Source: an uncultured Lysobacter sp. (lineage in GTDB: Bacteria; Pseudomonadota; Gammaproteobacteria; Xanthomonadales; Xanthomonadaceae). Taken from it: 16,831 bases of DNA. Positions 1 to 7,780 of the stretch are shown here, in pieces. A model generated the notes under the pieces. The model had not been told where the DNA came from. It ran no database searches and saw only the letters and a list, made by a program, of their open reading frames with translations. Position 1 is the first letter of the stretch. Each line of letters opens with the position of its first letter. Location of the stretch: assembly GCA_946480055.1 (NCBI GenBank), contig CAMLID010000070.1, forward strand, positions 1-16,831. Direction: 5' to 3'. The position numbers and the translations under genes are program-made.

Positions 1-869
1 CGGGCGAAGCGTGCGATCGCCGAGTTGTGCAGGATCTGCCCGACCACCGGGATCTTCAACATCATGCGGTCGAGGAAGTGCGCGAACGCGGGCGAGCGGT
101 TCTTGGCCATGATGAAGCCCACGCCGATGCCTATCACCAGCAGCAGCACCGCCCACCAGTACGCGATCATGAAATCGCTGGCGCCGATGATCATCAGGGT
201 GAACGCCGGAAGTTCGGCGCCGAAGCTCTCGAAAGTCTTCTGGAACTGCGGCACCACGAAGATCAGCAGGATCGCGCTGACCAGGATCGCTACGGCTACG
301 ACCGTGGCCGGGTAGAACAGCGCCTTCTTGATCTTGCCCTTCAGGCTTTCGATGTTTTCTTTGTAGCTGGCGACGGTGTCGAGCACCGTTTCCAGCACAC
401 CCGCCGATTCGCCGGCCTTGACCAGGTTGCGGTAGAGCTCGTCGAACTGGACCGGGTGCTTGCTCAGCGCCTCGTGCATCGAAGAACCGCTTTCCAGATC
501 GGCGCGGACCGTATTGATCAGCGTCTTCATTTTCTGGTTCTTCTGGCCGCCGGCCATGATCTCCAGCGAGGTCACGATCGGCACACCGGATTTCATCATG
601 GTGGCGATCTGGCGGCTGAAGATGGCGATGTCGCGCGGCGTGATGCGCTTGCCGGCGCCGCCGAACAAGGGCTTGCCCTTGGGCTTGACCGTGCCGGGCG
701 TGATGCCCTGACGGCGCAGCTCGGCGCGCAGCATGTTGGCGTTCTTCGCCGACTGCTCGCCTTTCATGACGACGCCGCGCTTGTCCTTGCCTTCCCAGAC
801 AAAGGTTTCGAGCGGATTGGGGCGGCGGACGGGGGTCTGCTGCTTGGTCGCGGTGCGGGTCGCGGACAT
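1..869 (-). CDS. pilC: PilC, type IV pilus inner-membrane platform protein (C-terminus cut by window edge)
   Basis: PilC is the polytopic inner-membrane platform on which the PilB and PilT ATPases act to assemble and retract pili. Reading leftward from the ATG at 869, the first 289 residues are visible; family members have about 400-420, so the C-terminal third lies outside the window. The fragment begins MSATRTATKQQ and has a basic cytoplasmic N-terminal region. The first T2SSF domain follows, with FSRQIATMMKSGVPI, then ESGSSMHEALSKHP and YRNLVKAGESAGVLE. Two hydrophobic stretches come next, one after KIKKALFYPA (AILVSAILLIFVVPQF) and one around AYWWAVLLLVIGIGVGFIM. The visible part ends at the start of the second repeat. 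Its ATG lies only 3 nt after the pilB stop, so the two genes are surely co-transcribed and probably translationally coupled. The prepilin peptidase pilD often follows pilC in this family of bacteria and may lie beyond the edge. Confidence 0.96.
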   Translation of the reverse strand, partial: MSATRTATKQQTPVRRPNPLETFVWEGKDKRGVVMKGEQSAKNANMLRAELRRQGITPGTVKPKGKPLFGGAGKRITPRDIAIFSRQIATMMKSGVPIVTSLEIMAGGQKNQKMKTLINTVRADLESGSSMHEALSKHPVQFDELYRNLVKAGESAGVLETVLDTVASYKENIESLKGKIKKALFYPATVVAVAILVSAILLIFVVPQFQKTFESFGAELPAFTLMIIGASDFMIAYWWAVLLLVIGIGVGFIMAKNRSPAFAHFLDRMMLKIPVVGQILHNSAIARFA

Positions 870-872
870 GGT

Positions 873-2600
873 TTAGTCCTTGGTAACGCGGTTGATTTCG
901 GAGAGGCTGGTGACGCCGTTCCTGACCTTCATTAACGCCGATTGGCGCAGGTCGCGGACGCCGGACTTCAATGCGGCGGCGGCGATCTGCATCGCGTTGC
1001 CGCCTTCGAGCACGATCGCCTGGATCTGTTCGGTCATGGGCATGACCTGGTAGATGCCGGTACGACCCTTATAGCCCTCGGTGCAGTCCGGGCAGCCGGC
1101 GGGCTCGTAGATCTTGAGGCCGCCGACGATCTCGTCGTGGCTGAAGCCCTCGGCCAGCAGCGCGTGCTCGGGCAGGTGAACCTCGCGCTTGCAGTCGTGC
1201 AGGCGTCGGGCCAGGCGCTGGGCGATGACCAGGGTCACCGACGAGGTGATGTTGTACGGCGCCACGCCCATGTTCATCAGGCGCGCGATGGTCTGCGGCG
1301 CGTCGTTGGTGTGCAGGGTCGATAGCACCATATGGCCGGTCTGGGCGGCCTTGATCGCGATTTCGGCGGTTTCGAGGTCGCGGATTTCGCCGACCATGAT
1401 CACGTCCGGATCCTGGCGCAGGAAGCTGCGCAGCGCGGCGGCGAAGGTCATGCCGCGCTTCACGTTCATCTGCACCTGGTTGATGCCCGGCACGCGGATT
1501 TCGACCGGATCCTCGACGGTGGAGATATTGCGCATATCGTCGTTGAGGATATTGAGCGCGGTGTACAGCGACACCGTCTTGCCCGAGCCGGTCGGACCGG
1601 TGACCAGGACCATGCCGTAAGGCTTGACCACCGCGCCGACGAACAGTTCTTTCTGATCTTCCTCGTAGCCGAGCTTGTCCACGCCCAGGCGCGCGGCGCT
1701 GCCGTCGAGGATACGCAGCACGATCTTCTCGCCGAACAGGGTCGGCAGGGTGCTGACGCGGAAGTCGATCTGCTTGGTCTTGGACAGGTTGAGCTTGATG
1801 CGGCCGTCCTGCGGCACGCGCTTTTCGGCGATGTCCAACTGCGCCATCACCTTCAGACGCGCGGCGATGCGCGGGCTGAGCTTGATCGGCACCTTGGCGA
1901 CCTGCTTGAGGATGCCGTCGATGCGCAGTCGCACCCGGTATTCAATTTCGTAGGGCTCGAAGTGGATGTCCGAGGCGCCGCGTCGGATCGCGTCGACCAG
2001 CACCTTGTTGACGAACTTCACCACCGGGGTGTCGTCGCCCTTGGCGTCGACGCCGCTGTCGCCGGCGGCGGTCAGGTCGTCGTCGCCGCTGCCGACGTCG
2101 AGCGTCTCCAGCCCTTCCTCGTTGACGCCGTCGCCGAGCGCGTCGGCCGATTCCAGCCACTGGTCCAGGCTGCGACGGATCGTGTCCTCGTCGACCAGGA
2201 TGGCCTCGACCACCAGGTTGGTCTGGAACTTGACCTCGTCCAGGGCACGGGTGTTGGTCGGATCGGCCAGGCCCACGAACAGCTTGTTGCCGCGCTTGAA
2301 CAGCGGCAGCACGGCATGCTTGCGGACCAGTTCCTCGCTGACCAGCTTGATCGCCGATTGCGAGGAGTCGAGCGTGGAGGCATCGAACAGCGGCACGCCG
2401 AACTCGATCGAGTTGGCGGCGGCGAGCTGGCCGGCCGAAACCAGGCGCTTGTCGGACAGGTAGGTCGCGATCGGCTTGCGTTCGCCGCTGGCGGCAGCCA
2501 TGGCCTCGCGGGCCGCGGTCTCTTCCAGAGCGCCGTCCAGCACCAGACGCCGGGCAATGCCGGTGATCCCCACCAAGTTGGCGGTAGCGACGCTAGACAT
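873..2600 (-). CDS. pilB: PilB, type IV pilus extension ATPase
   Basis: PilB is the cytoplasmic hexameric ATPase that powers pilus extension through PilC. At 575 residues it has the usual length. The N-terminal MshEN-like region (about 1-150) is followed by an acidic linker (about 152-190, rich in D/E/G) and the ATPase core. Seen in order are Walker A GPTGSGKT (335-342), the Asp box TVEDPVEIR (361-369), Walker B DVIMVGEIRD (399-408) and the His box TGHMVLSTLHTND (421-433). The C-terminal zinc-binding region has C470 followed by C503-P-D-C506. Only one Cys is visible in the first half, with His468 next to it, whereas many homologues have CxxC there. The ATG at 2600 has an upstream GAGGA on the coding strand. 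The 148-bp gap upstream suggests it may have its own promoter or be read through from the upstream glycosyltransferase gene. Confidence 0.97.
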   Translation of the reverse strand: MSSVATANLVGITGIARRLVLDGALEETAAREAMAAASGERKPIATYLSDKRLVSAGQLAAANSIEFGVPLFDASTLDSSQSAIKLVSEELVRKHAVLPLFKRGNKLFVGLADPTNTRALDEVKFQTNLVVEAILVDEDTIRRSLDQWLESADALGDGVNEEGLETLDVGSGDDDLTAAGDSGVDAKGDDTPVVKFVNKVLVDAIRRGASDIHFEPYEIEYRVRLRIDGILKQVAKVPIKLSPRIAARLKVMAQLDIAEKRVPQDGRIKLNLSKTKQIDFRVSTLPTLFGEKIVLRILDGSAARLGVDKLGYEEDQKELFVGAVVKPYGMVLVTGPTGSGKTVSLYTALNILNDDMRNISTVEDPVEIRVPGINQVQMNVKRGMTFAAALRSFLRQDPDVIMVGEIRDLETAEIAIKAAQTGHMVLSTLHTNDAPQTIARLMNMGVAPYNITSSVTLVIAQRLARRLHDCKREVHLPEHALLAEGFSHDEIVGGLKIYEPAGCPDCTEGYKGRTGIYQVMPMTEQIQAIVLEGGNAMQIAAAALKSGVRDLRQSALMKVRNGVTSLSEINRVTKD

Positions 2601-2748
2601 CGCAGTCCTCGGTTTTTCCCCAGGCCGACTTTACCCCAATCCGTGGGCCACGCGAGCGGACAGCGGTCGCCTTTTTGCTCGCCGGAGGCCTGTACAGGCC
2701 ATATTGCAGGGATTCCACTGGCGTTGGACCTCGCCGTCGCTGAAGGGT
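2601..2748 (-). promoter_or_regulatory. pilB leader / GT-C gene 3' junction with palindrome
   Basis: This 148-bp non-coding gap lies between a GT-C gene and pilB. It holds a perfect 14-bp palindrome, GGCCTGTACAGGCC (2687-2700). On the coding strand the sequence TAAAGT near 2628-2636 could be a -10 element for pilB, but I cannot see a convincing -35. A ribosome-binding GAGGA lies just before the pilB ATG. Whether the palindrome is an operator or an RNA hairpin cannot be told from the sequence. Confidence 0.35.
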
Positions 2749-2755
2749 TCAGCGA
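2737..2755 (-). terminator. Hairpin overlapping the stop of the GT-C gene
   Basis: Perfect inverted repeat TCGCTGAA / TTCAGCGA with a 3-nt spacer, spanning the stop codon of the 2749-4683 gene. There is no U-run after it on the minus strand, so it is at best a weak terminator or an mRNA-end stem. Confidence 0.3.
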
Positions 2756-4683
2756 TCCGCGATCAGTGTCTCAAGCCGCGCCAGGCGGGCCTGGCCGGCG
2801 CGGTCGTAGGAACGCGTGCGTTCAGCCAACTGACTCAGCACGCGTCGAGCGCAGCCCATCTGGCCGTTCTTGACGCAGGCTTGGACCAGCAGATCGCCGA
2901 TATCGGCCGAAGCCTGCGGCGACCAGGCCCGTTCGGCCTGCGCCTGGGCCTGCGGCCAGCGCTCGGCACGGGCGTAAAGCAAGGCCGCTACGAAGCGCAG
3001 TTGGCGTTTGGGCGTGGCCCGATCGGGCTGGGCCGAGGCCGCATCGAGCAAGGCAGTGACCGTGGCGATGGCCTGCGGGTTGCCGATCCGCGGGCAGCGG
3101 CCCGGCGCCGAAGCTTGGGCGAGCAGGTCGGCGACCAGCACTTCGTCCAGGGTGATTTGCGGCTGACGGTCGGCCAGCGCGCGTTGCAGCTCGGCGGGAT
3201 CGGGGTCGCGACCGCCGAGACAGGCGATAGAGACCAGGTCGATACCGGCCAGCATGCGTCGCCGCGGCAGCGGGCTACGGCTCAGGTAGCGCATCTGCGC
3301 CGTGGCCTCGTCGTAGCGATTCGCGCTCAAGTCGATGAACGCCTGGGTCTGTCGCGCCCGCAGCGAGTCGGGATGATAGGCCAGGGCATTGGCGACGATC
3401 TGGGGCTTGCTGCGCCAGGTCGCCACCCGGCCCTGTGTCGACCAGGCCAGCGCGGCGCACACCGCGACCACGGCCAGCACAGCGCTGCGAAGGCGTCGTG
3501 GGCTCGCTGCGCGTGTCGGCAGCAGCGCGCACAGACCGATCACGGCCAGAGCCAGGCCTATCGACGGCAGGTAGTTGCGATGTTCGTAATACATCTCCAG
3601 CGGCAGCAGGCCCGATTCCACGGAGTGCGCGGCTAGAAAGAAGAACCAGCCGGCGAAGACGCTGGGCGCGCGCTTGCGCAGCGCCACGGCGATAGCGCTT
3701 ACGGCCAGCAGCAGCACGATCGCCGCGGCCGTGGTCGACGGCGAGAACAGGCCGGTGGAGGTCGCGACGTCGTCGCGGAACAGCGTCATCTGTTCGCCGC
3801 GCGGTAGCAGCAGGTAGCCGAGGTACTCGCACAGCACCCGAGTCTGGGTCAGCAGGCGCTGGATCGGGCTGAAGTCCCATTCGGCGTAGCCGCTCAGCAG
3901 CGTGTCGGGCGCGAATGCGAGCGCCGCGAGCACGGCAGCGGCCGGCAGTGCCACAAACAGGCCGAAGAAGGCCTTGATCGCCGCTGGGCGCTGGCCGTGG
4001 AAATAAGCCAGCTCCAGCGCCAGGCACAGCAAGGGCGCGACTGCCGCGTTCTGCTTGCTGAGCACGCCGGCAACGAGCAGCAGCGGAAACGCCAGGAACA
4101 GCAACAGCCAGGCCGAGCGTTGGTGCCGGCCGGCGAGGCGCTGGCGCGCGACGAAGTAGGCAAGAGTCGCGCCCAGCGCGAACAGCGCGCTGAGTTGGGC
4201 CATGCGCTGCACCGCATACAGCACGGTGCTGACCTGAATCGGATGCAGCAGCCACAGCGCGACCGCGGCGGCGGCCAGGAAACGCGCCCGCGGCGCCAGC
4301 GCCGCGTCTTCGCCCAGAGCCCGGCGCAGCAGCCGGAATGCGATCAGGCCGCAGAGCAGGTGCAGCAGCACGTTGCCGATCTTGTAGGACAGCGGGCCGG
4401 GGCCGCCGAGCCCTGCGCTGAGCAGGAAACTGAGCATGGACACCGGGCGCGAGTCGATCAGCCCGTCCTGGCCCAGCACGACCTGTCGCCAGTCGAGCTG
4501 GCCGTTGTACCAGGGCCGCAGCGCCGCCAGGTTGGCCGCGTCGTCGAACAGGAAGGGGCCGTTCAGGCCACTCCAGTACAAGGCGACCGTGGCCACGGCC
4601 GCGCACAGCAGCAGCCAGCGCGCGGTGTCCCATCGCGCTGCGGTGCCGCCGATGTCGGCGCTCAGAGCCTTACGCAGGGACAT
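2749..4683 (-). CDS. GT-C-fold membrane protein with C-terminal TPR region, probable pilin O-glycosyltransferase (copy nearest pilB)
   Basis: A 644-residue polytopic membrane protein with roughly ten to twelve hydrophobic segments between residues 22 and 415, then a soluble Arg/Ala-rich C-terminal part (about 430-644) that looks like TPR helices. The first predicted periplasmic loop carries GPFLFDDAANL, with D47-D48 in the position of the catalytic acidic motif of GT-C enzymes. Other shared motifs are SRPVSML (78-84), LWLLHPIQVSTVLYAVQRMA (143-162), LSKQNAAVAPL (208-218) and YYEHRNYLPSIG (365-376). This set resembles the eukaryotic TMTC O-mannosyltransferase family and bacterial relatives that take sugar from a polyprenyl-phosphate donor in the periplasm. 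With two paralogues beside pilin genes here, transfer to PilA is the likely role; the substrate is inferred. It lies 212 bp after the 4896-6884 gene and 148 bp before pilB, and it is the only copy with no pilin directly upstream. No strong ribosome-binding site precedes the ATG at 4683. Automatic annotation may call it just a TPR protein. Confidence 0.75.
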   Translation of the reverse strand: MSLRKALSADIGGTAARWDTARWLLLCAAVATVALYWSGLNGPFLFDDAANLAALRPWYNGQLDWRQVVLGQDGLIDSRPVSMLSFLLSAGLGGPGPLSYKIGNVLLHLLCGLIAFRLLRRALGEDAALAPRARFLAAAAVALWLLHPIQVSTVLYAVQRMAQLSALFALGATLAYFVARQRLAGRHQRSAWLLLFLAFPLLLVAGVLSKQNAAVAPLLCLALELAYFHGQRPAAIKAFFGLFVALPAAAVLAALAFAPDTLLSGYAEWDFSPIQRLLTQTRVLCEYLGYLLLPRGEQMTLFRDDVATSTGLFSPSTTAAAIVLLLAVSAIAVALRKRAPSVFAGWFFFLAAHSVESGLLPLEMYYEHRNYLPSIGLALAVIGLCALLPTRAASPRRLRSAVLAVVAVCAALAWSTQGRVATWRSKPQIVANALAYHPDSLRARQTQAFIDLSANRYDEATAQMRYLSRSPLPRRRMLAGIDLVSIACLGGRDPDPAELQRALADRQPQITLDEVLVADLLAQASAPGRCPRIGNPQAIATVTALLDAASAQPDRATPKRQLRFVAALLYARAERWPQAQAQAERAWSPQASADIGDLLVQACVKNGQMGCARRVLSQLAERTRSYDRAGQARLARLETLIADR

Positions 4684-4895
4684 GGTGCGCTACCGTCGAT
4701 GGCTGTTCGCAGCGGCGGCCCGGGCTCGTCGTCGCGACGGCGAGTTCAAGAGTGGTCGCCACCGTTGCGGCGGTCGTTGCAGCGGTCATGGTGCGCTCGG
4801 TCGTGTCCCCGCGGAGACTGTAGCGCATAGGCGCGAGCCACCCGTAGCCTACGAATCGTGATCTGTGCCGGCATACACTGCCGCGCGCGTAGGTC
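4684..4895. other. Intergenic gap between two GT-C genes, no gene seen
   Basis: These 212 bp separate two paralogous GT-C genes. A minus-strand reading frame (4912-4670) crosses it, but its product is low-complexity Ala/Thr-rich and overlaps both neighbours, so I do not call it a gene. A coding-strand GGCTCGCGCCTATGC resembles a -24/-12 promoter but has an 11-nt instead of a 10-nt spacing. I see no convincing promoter or terminator, so the downstream gene may depend on read-through. Confidence 0.4.
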
Positions 4896-6884
4896 TCATC
4901 GCGCGGGCGCATTCGGCGCAGGCGTGGCCAGCATCCGACGTATCGCCCCGAGCTCGGATTGGCCGAGGCTGTCGTAAGGCTTCATGCGCCGCTCGAGTTC
5001 GGCCAGCACCCGGATCGCGTCGTCGCTGGAACCTCGTGCGGCTAGAACCTTGGCCAGCAGGATGCCCGTCGGCAGGTCGCCGCTCGCGGCCCAGGCGAGT
5101 TGCGCCTGGGTTTGCGCGGCGGCGAGATCGCCGATGCTGGCGTAGATCTCGGCGGCGAGCAGGCGGGTCAGCCATTTCGGTCGCGACGATTCGGGCTGTG
5201 CTCGTGTGGCGTCGAGCGTCCGCACGATGGTGTCGGCGAGCTCATGCGATTCGAAGCCGCAGCCCTGGGCGGCGTTGAACCGGGCCAACAATCGTAGCGC
5301 CTGGACTTCGAAGACGGTGGCGCTGGGCGGCGCCTGGGTCGCGATCGCGTCGAGCGCGGCGCGATCTGAAGCCAGGCCCGCGCGACAACGCGCCGTGATC
5401 AGGTTGATGCGGCCCAGCCAGCGCCGCCGCGGATCCTGGCTGGCAGCCAGCGACTTCATCAGCGCGATATTGCCGCGCAGATCGCCACGACCCAGCAGCA
5501 CGCCGCTCTGGTCGTAGAGCGCACGCAGCGAATGCGGATGTTCGCGCATTCCTTCCGCTGCGATCGTGTCTATGCGTTGCCAGACCGATACACGCGAGGA
5601 CGTGATCGCAGCAAGCGTCACGACAGCCAGTGCCGCCACGCCCAACAGCTGGATCGGATAGCCGGGACGCGACAGCAGGCGCGCCGGCAGCAGCGCCGTG
5701 AGCCCCACCAAGGTCAAGGTCAGGCCGACCAGGGGCAGGTAGTTGCGGTGTTCGTAATACAGCTCGACCGGCAGGAAGGTCGACTCCACCGCGTGCGCGG
5801 CGAGAAAGAAGAACCAGCCCAGGCAGGCGCTGGGCGCCGATGCCCGCCAAGCCCAGGCCGCGACGCTGATCGCGACCAGGGCGACGATCGAGGTCGCGGT
5901 TGAGATCGGCGACAACAGGCCTGTGGAGATCGCGAAATCGTCCGTGTACAAGCCCAGGCCGGAGCCGTGCGGGAGGACGATATTGCCCAGGTAGGCCATC
6001 AGCGCGCGCGGTTCGCTCAGCAGTCGCTGTGTCAGTGTGAAATCCCATTCCGAGTAGCCGCCGAGCAACCATTGCGGAGTGAGCACCAGCGACGCCAGGA
6101 CCACGGCCGCCGGTGCGAACAGGAATACGCCGAAAAACGCCCGCACCGGCCGCGCCGCGACGCCGTCGCGTTTGAAGCAGGTCCACTCGATAACCGCGCA
6201 GATCAGCGGCGCAACGGCCGCGTTCTGCTTGCTCAGCAAGCCCAGCAGCACCAGCAGCGGGAAGGTCAGGAACAGCTTCGACTGCGTGGGACGCGATTGT
6301 CCCGCGGCGAGTTCCTGGCGTGCGAGCACATAGACCAGCACCGCGGCCAGCACCAGCAGCGTGCTCAGCTGTGCCATGCGCTGCACCGAATACAGCACGG
6401 TGCTGACCTGGATCGGGTGCAGCAGCCAGAGCCCGCTGGCGATCGTCGCCAGCAGCCGCGCCTGTCCGCTCAGGCGCGGGTCGAGCGCGAGCAGGCGGCG
6501 TAGCACCTGCCAGACCAGCAGGCCGCACAGCAGATGGACGATCAGGTTGCCCAGCTTGAACGAAAAAGGCTCGAAACCGCCCAGGGCGGCGCTCAGGACG
6601 AAGCTGCCCATCGCCACCGGTCGTCCTGTCAGCGCAGCGCCGCGACCGAGCACCGTTTCTGCGAAGGTCGCCTGGCCGGCCAGCCAGCGCTCGATGATCG
6701 GGAAAGTGACGCCGTCGTCGAGCAGAAAGGGACCGCTCAGTCCGCGCCAGTAGACCGCCAGCGTAACCAGCGCGAGTAGGGCCAGGCCGATCGTGGCGAT
6801 GCGCGCGTAACGGGCTTCGATCGGCGACGAGGCTGAGGAGGCGGGCTGTGCGGAGGAAGCGTCGAATCGCATGATCGGCTGCAC
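4896..6884 (-). CDS. GT-C-fold membrane protein with C-terminal TPR region, probable pilin O-glycosyltransferase (paired with the divergent pilin)
   Basis: A 662-residue paralogue of the flanking GT-C proteins. It has a Ser/Ala-rich cytoplasmic N-terminal extension (about 6-25) that the other two lack. Then come the first membrane helix, GPFLLDDGVTF with D56-D57 in the first periplasmic loop, GRPVAM, LWLLHPIQVSTVLYSVQRMA, LLSKQNAAVAPL and YYEHRNYLPLVG (376-387). The soluble C-terminal part (about 440-662) contains helical repeat-like segments ending in a Pro/Ala tail. Family knowledge suggests transfer of a sugar from a polyprenyl-phosphate carrier to a periplasmic protein. It follows the pilin gene at 7081-7509 by about 196 bp in the same direction, so that pilin is the obvious candidate acceptor. 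The start is uncertain: a GTG at 6884 gives the longest form and an ATG at 6872 (MRFDASS) would shorten it by four residues. Neither has a strong ribosome-binding site. Confidence 0.75.
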   Translation of the reverse strand: MQPIMRFDASSAQPASSASSPIEARYARIATIGLALLALVTLAVYWRGLSGPFLLDDGVTFPIIERWLAGQATFAETVLGRGAALTGRPVAMGSFVLSAALGGFEPFSFKLGNLIVHLLCGLLVWQVLRRLLALDPRLSGQARLLATIASGLWLLHPIQVSTVLYSVQRMAQLSTLLVLAAVLVYVLARQELAAGQSRPTQSKLFLTFPLLVLLGLLSKQNAAVAPLICAVIEWTCFKRDGVAARPVRAFFGVFLFAPAAVVLASLVLTPQWLLGGYSEWDFTLTQRLLSEPRALMAYLGNIVLPHGSGLGLYTDDFAISTGLLSPISTATSIVALVAISVAAWAWRASAPSACLGWFFFLAAHAVESTFLPVELYYEHRNYLPLVGLTLTLVGLTALLPARLLSRPGYPIQLLGVAALAVVTLAAITSSRVSVWQRIDTIAAEGMREHPHSLRALYDQSGVLLGRGDLRGNIALMKSLAASQDPRRRWLGRINLITARCRAGLASDRAALDAIATQAPPSATVFEVQALRLLARFNAAQGCGFESHELADTIVRTLDATRAQPESSRPKWLTRLLAAEIYASIGDLAAAQTQAQLAWAASGDLPTGILLAKVLAARGSSDDAIRVLAELERRMKPYDSLGQSELGAIRRMLATPAPNAPAR

Positions 6885-7080
6885 CGAGGTGGCCGACCCG
6901 TCGCCGGAGGCGCGTAGTGGGCGTTGATGAGGAGCGCCTAGGTGAGGCGGCGAAGCGATCCTGCGTCATCGTCGCTCGCGCTGTCCAGCGCGGCGGTCTG
7001 GTTGCGGAACGTCGGCCTCATTCGCGCCGACGGCCGCATTGAGCGGCCGTCGGGTAATGCCTGAATCGCGGGGCGATGCT
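6885..7080. other. Gap between the divergent pilin and its GT-C neighbour
   Basis: These 196 bp hold one strong stem-loop near the pilin stop (7027-7053, listed separately) and otherwise no gene or clear promoter. A minus-strand frame opens at 6969, but it runs antiparallel to none of the conserved motifs and continues in the wrong frame through the GT-C gene, so it is a shadow. Confidence 0.4.
7027..7053 (-). terminator. Stem-loop after the divergent pilA (terminator-like, no U-run)
   Basis: Perfect 11-bp stem CCGACGGCCGC / GCGGCCGTCGG with a 5-nt loop, about 28 bp after the pilin stop on the minus strand. No T-run follows, so it may stabilise the 3' end of a short pilin mRNA or attenuate read-through into the GT-C gene rather than stop transcription fully. 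Confidence 0.5.
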
Positions 7081-7509
7081 TTAACCGCGGCACTCGGCCG
7101 GCAGCTGCGAATCGTTGTCCTGGCCGGAGGCCGTGCAGGTCCACTCGATACGGCCGCTGTTCTGCGTGCTTTCCGGATCCAGTTCGAAGGTCGTCGCCGG
7201 GCCGCCGGTGCTGCGCGTCACCGAACGCACAGTGCCGCCCGCCAGGACTTCCACGCTCGCGCAGTAGTCGCTGCCGGTGAAGGAAAAGCCGGTGCTGGTC
7301 GCGGTGATGTTGTTTATGCCTTCGGCCGAATGCGCGGTTTCGGCGACGGCGAGCTTGGCGCCGGCCGAAATGTGCAGGCACTCGGTGTTCTTGGTGCGGA
7401 TCGAGTAGTCCTGATAGGCCGGCAGAGCGATGGCGATCAGGATGCCCAGGATGGCGATCACGATCATGAGTTCGATGAGGGTGAAACCCTCGGCGTGGCG
7501 CTTGTTCAT
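7081..7509 (-). CDS. pilA: Type IVa major pilin (divergent third copy)
   Basis: Prepilin of 142 residues. It has a short class III leader, MNKRHAEG, cleaved after Gly8 by the prepilin peptidase, and then the canonical mature N-terminus [20 protein letters not shown] with Glu at mature position 5. The globular part has Cys at 44, 83, 125 and 140; the last two frame the C-terminal disulfide loop (IEWTCT...PAECRG). It shares the helix and the C-terminal loop region with the other two pilins but differs strongly between residues 46 and 118. It ends in CRG where the others end in CR. The ATG at 7509 has a good ribosome-binding sequence (GGAGAGGG) 4-5 nt upstream. A sigma-54 promoter lies about 90 bp upstream and a strong hairpin follows the stop, so it is probably expressed as its own short mRNA. 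The mature region is rich in Ser/Thr (66-81, 93-107), offering possible O-glycosylation sites. Confidence 0.95.
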   Translation of the reverse strand: MNKRHAEGFTLIELMIVIAILGILIAIALPAYQDYSIRTKNTECLHISAGAKLAVAETAHSAEGINNITATSTGFSFTGSDYCASVEVLAGGTVRSVTRSTGGPATTFELDPESTQNSGRIEWTCTASGQDNDSQLPAECRG

Positions 7510-7596
7510 GGACCCTCTCCAGTGAGCTCGATTCGGGTCGGCCTCACCGGAACCGAGTTCCGGAGCGGCGGCGATCCCCCCTGAACCAATATCAGT

Positions 7597-7611
7597 GCAA
7601 AGAGCATGCCA
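7597..7611 (-). promoter_or_regulatory. Sigma-54 (-24/-12) promoter of the divergent pilA
   Basis: The minus strand reads TGGCATGCTCTTTGC, with GG and GC separated by exactly 10 nt and a full TTGC at -12, a near-consensus RpoN site. A start about 12 nt downstream would give a leader of about 75 nt before the pilin ATG. PilR, encoded in this window, is the expected activator. Confidence 0.85.
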
Positions 7612-7780
7612 AGCCCGCACTTGTGACGGCGGTCATGATCGTGCCGTCGTTTGGCTCGCTCCGACGGCGGCGCAGTGCCTGCAGCGTCGGCATATGACGC
7701 TGCCTGGCAACTTCCTGCGGCCGCTCGTCGCGGACGAACGGAAAGCGGCCGCGGCGCACTACCGCGGGACCGGCGGCGAC
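7612..7780. promoter_or_regulatory. Upstream region of the divergent pilA / 3' region of a GT-C gene, with stem-loops
   Basis: Between the GT-C stop (7781) and the pilin promoter lie two inverted repeats. One is GCAGCGTC / GACGCTGC with a 7-nt loop (7681-7703); the other is GCGGCCGCT / AGCGGCCGC with an 18-nt loop (7717-7752). Neither has a T-run on the minus strand. They may end the GT-C transcript, or the region may hold the PilR and IHF sites for the pilin promoter; the sequence does not decide. Confidence 0.35.

Noticed and set aside
1332..2873. Long plus-strand reading frame antisense to pilB (513 codons)
   Set aside because: It mirrors the pilB coding sequence, its product is His/Asp/Arg-rich without motifs, and high GC makes such antisense frames common.
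4820..4850. Sigma-54 promoter before the GT-C gene nearest pilB
   Set aside because: The GG and GC pairs are 11 nt apart rather than 10 and the -24 box lacks the GCAC/GCAT part seen in the pilin promoters.
4670..4912. 80-codon minus-strand frame filling the gap between two GT-C genes
   Set aside because: Ala/Thr low-complexity product, overlaps both neighbours, no ribosome-binding site; no reason to believe it is translated.
5242..6969. Minus-strand frame of 575 codons overlapping the GT-C gene
   Set aside because: It is the same-strand shifted frame of a clear membrane protein; its product is Arg/Gly/Ala-rich and has no hydrophobic segments.
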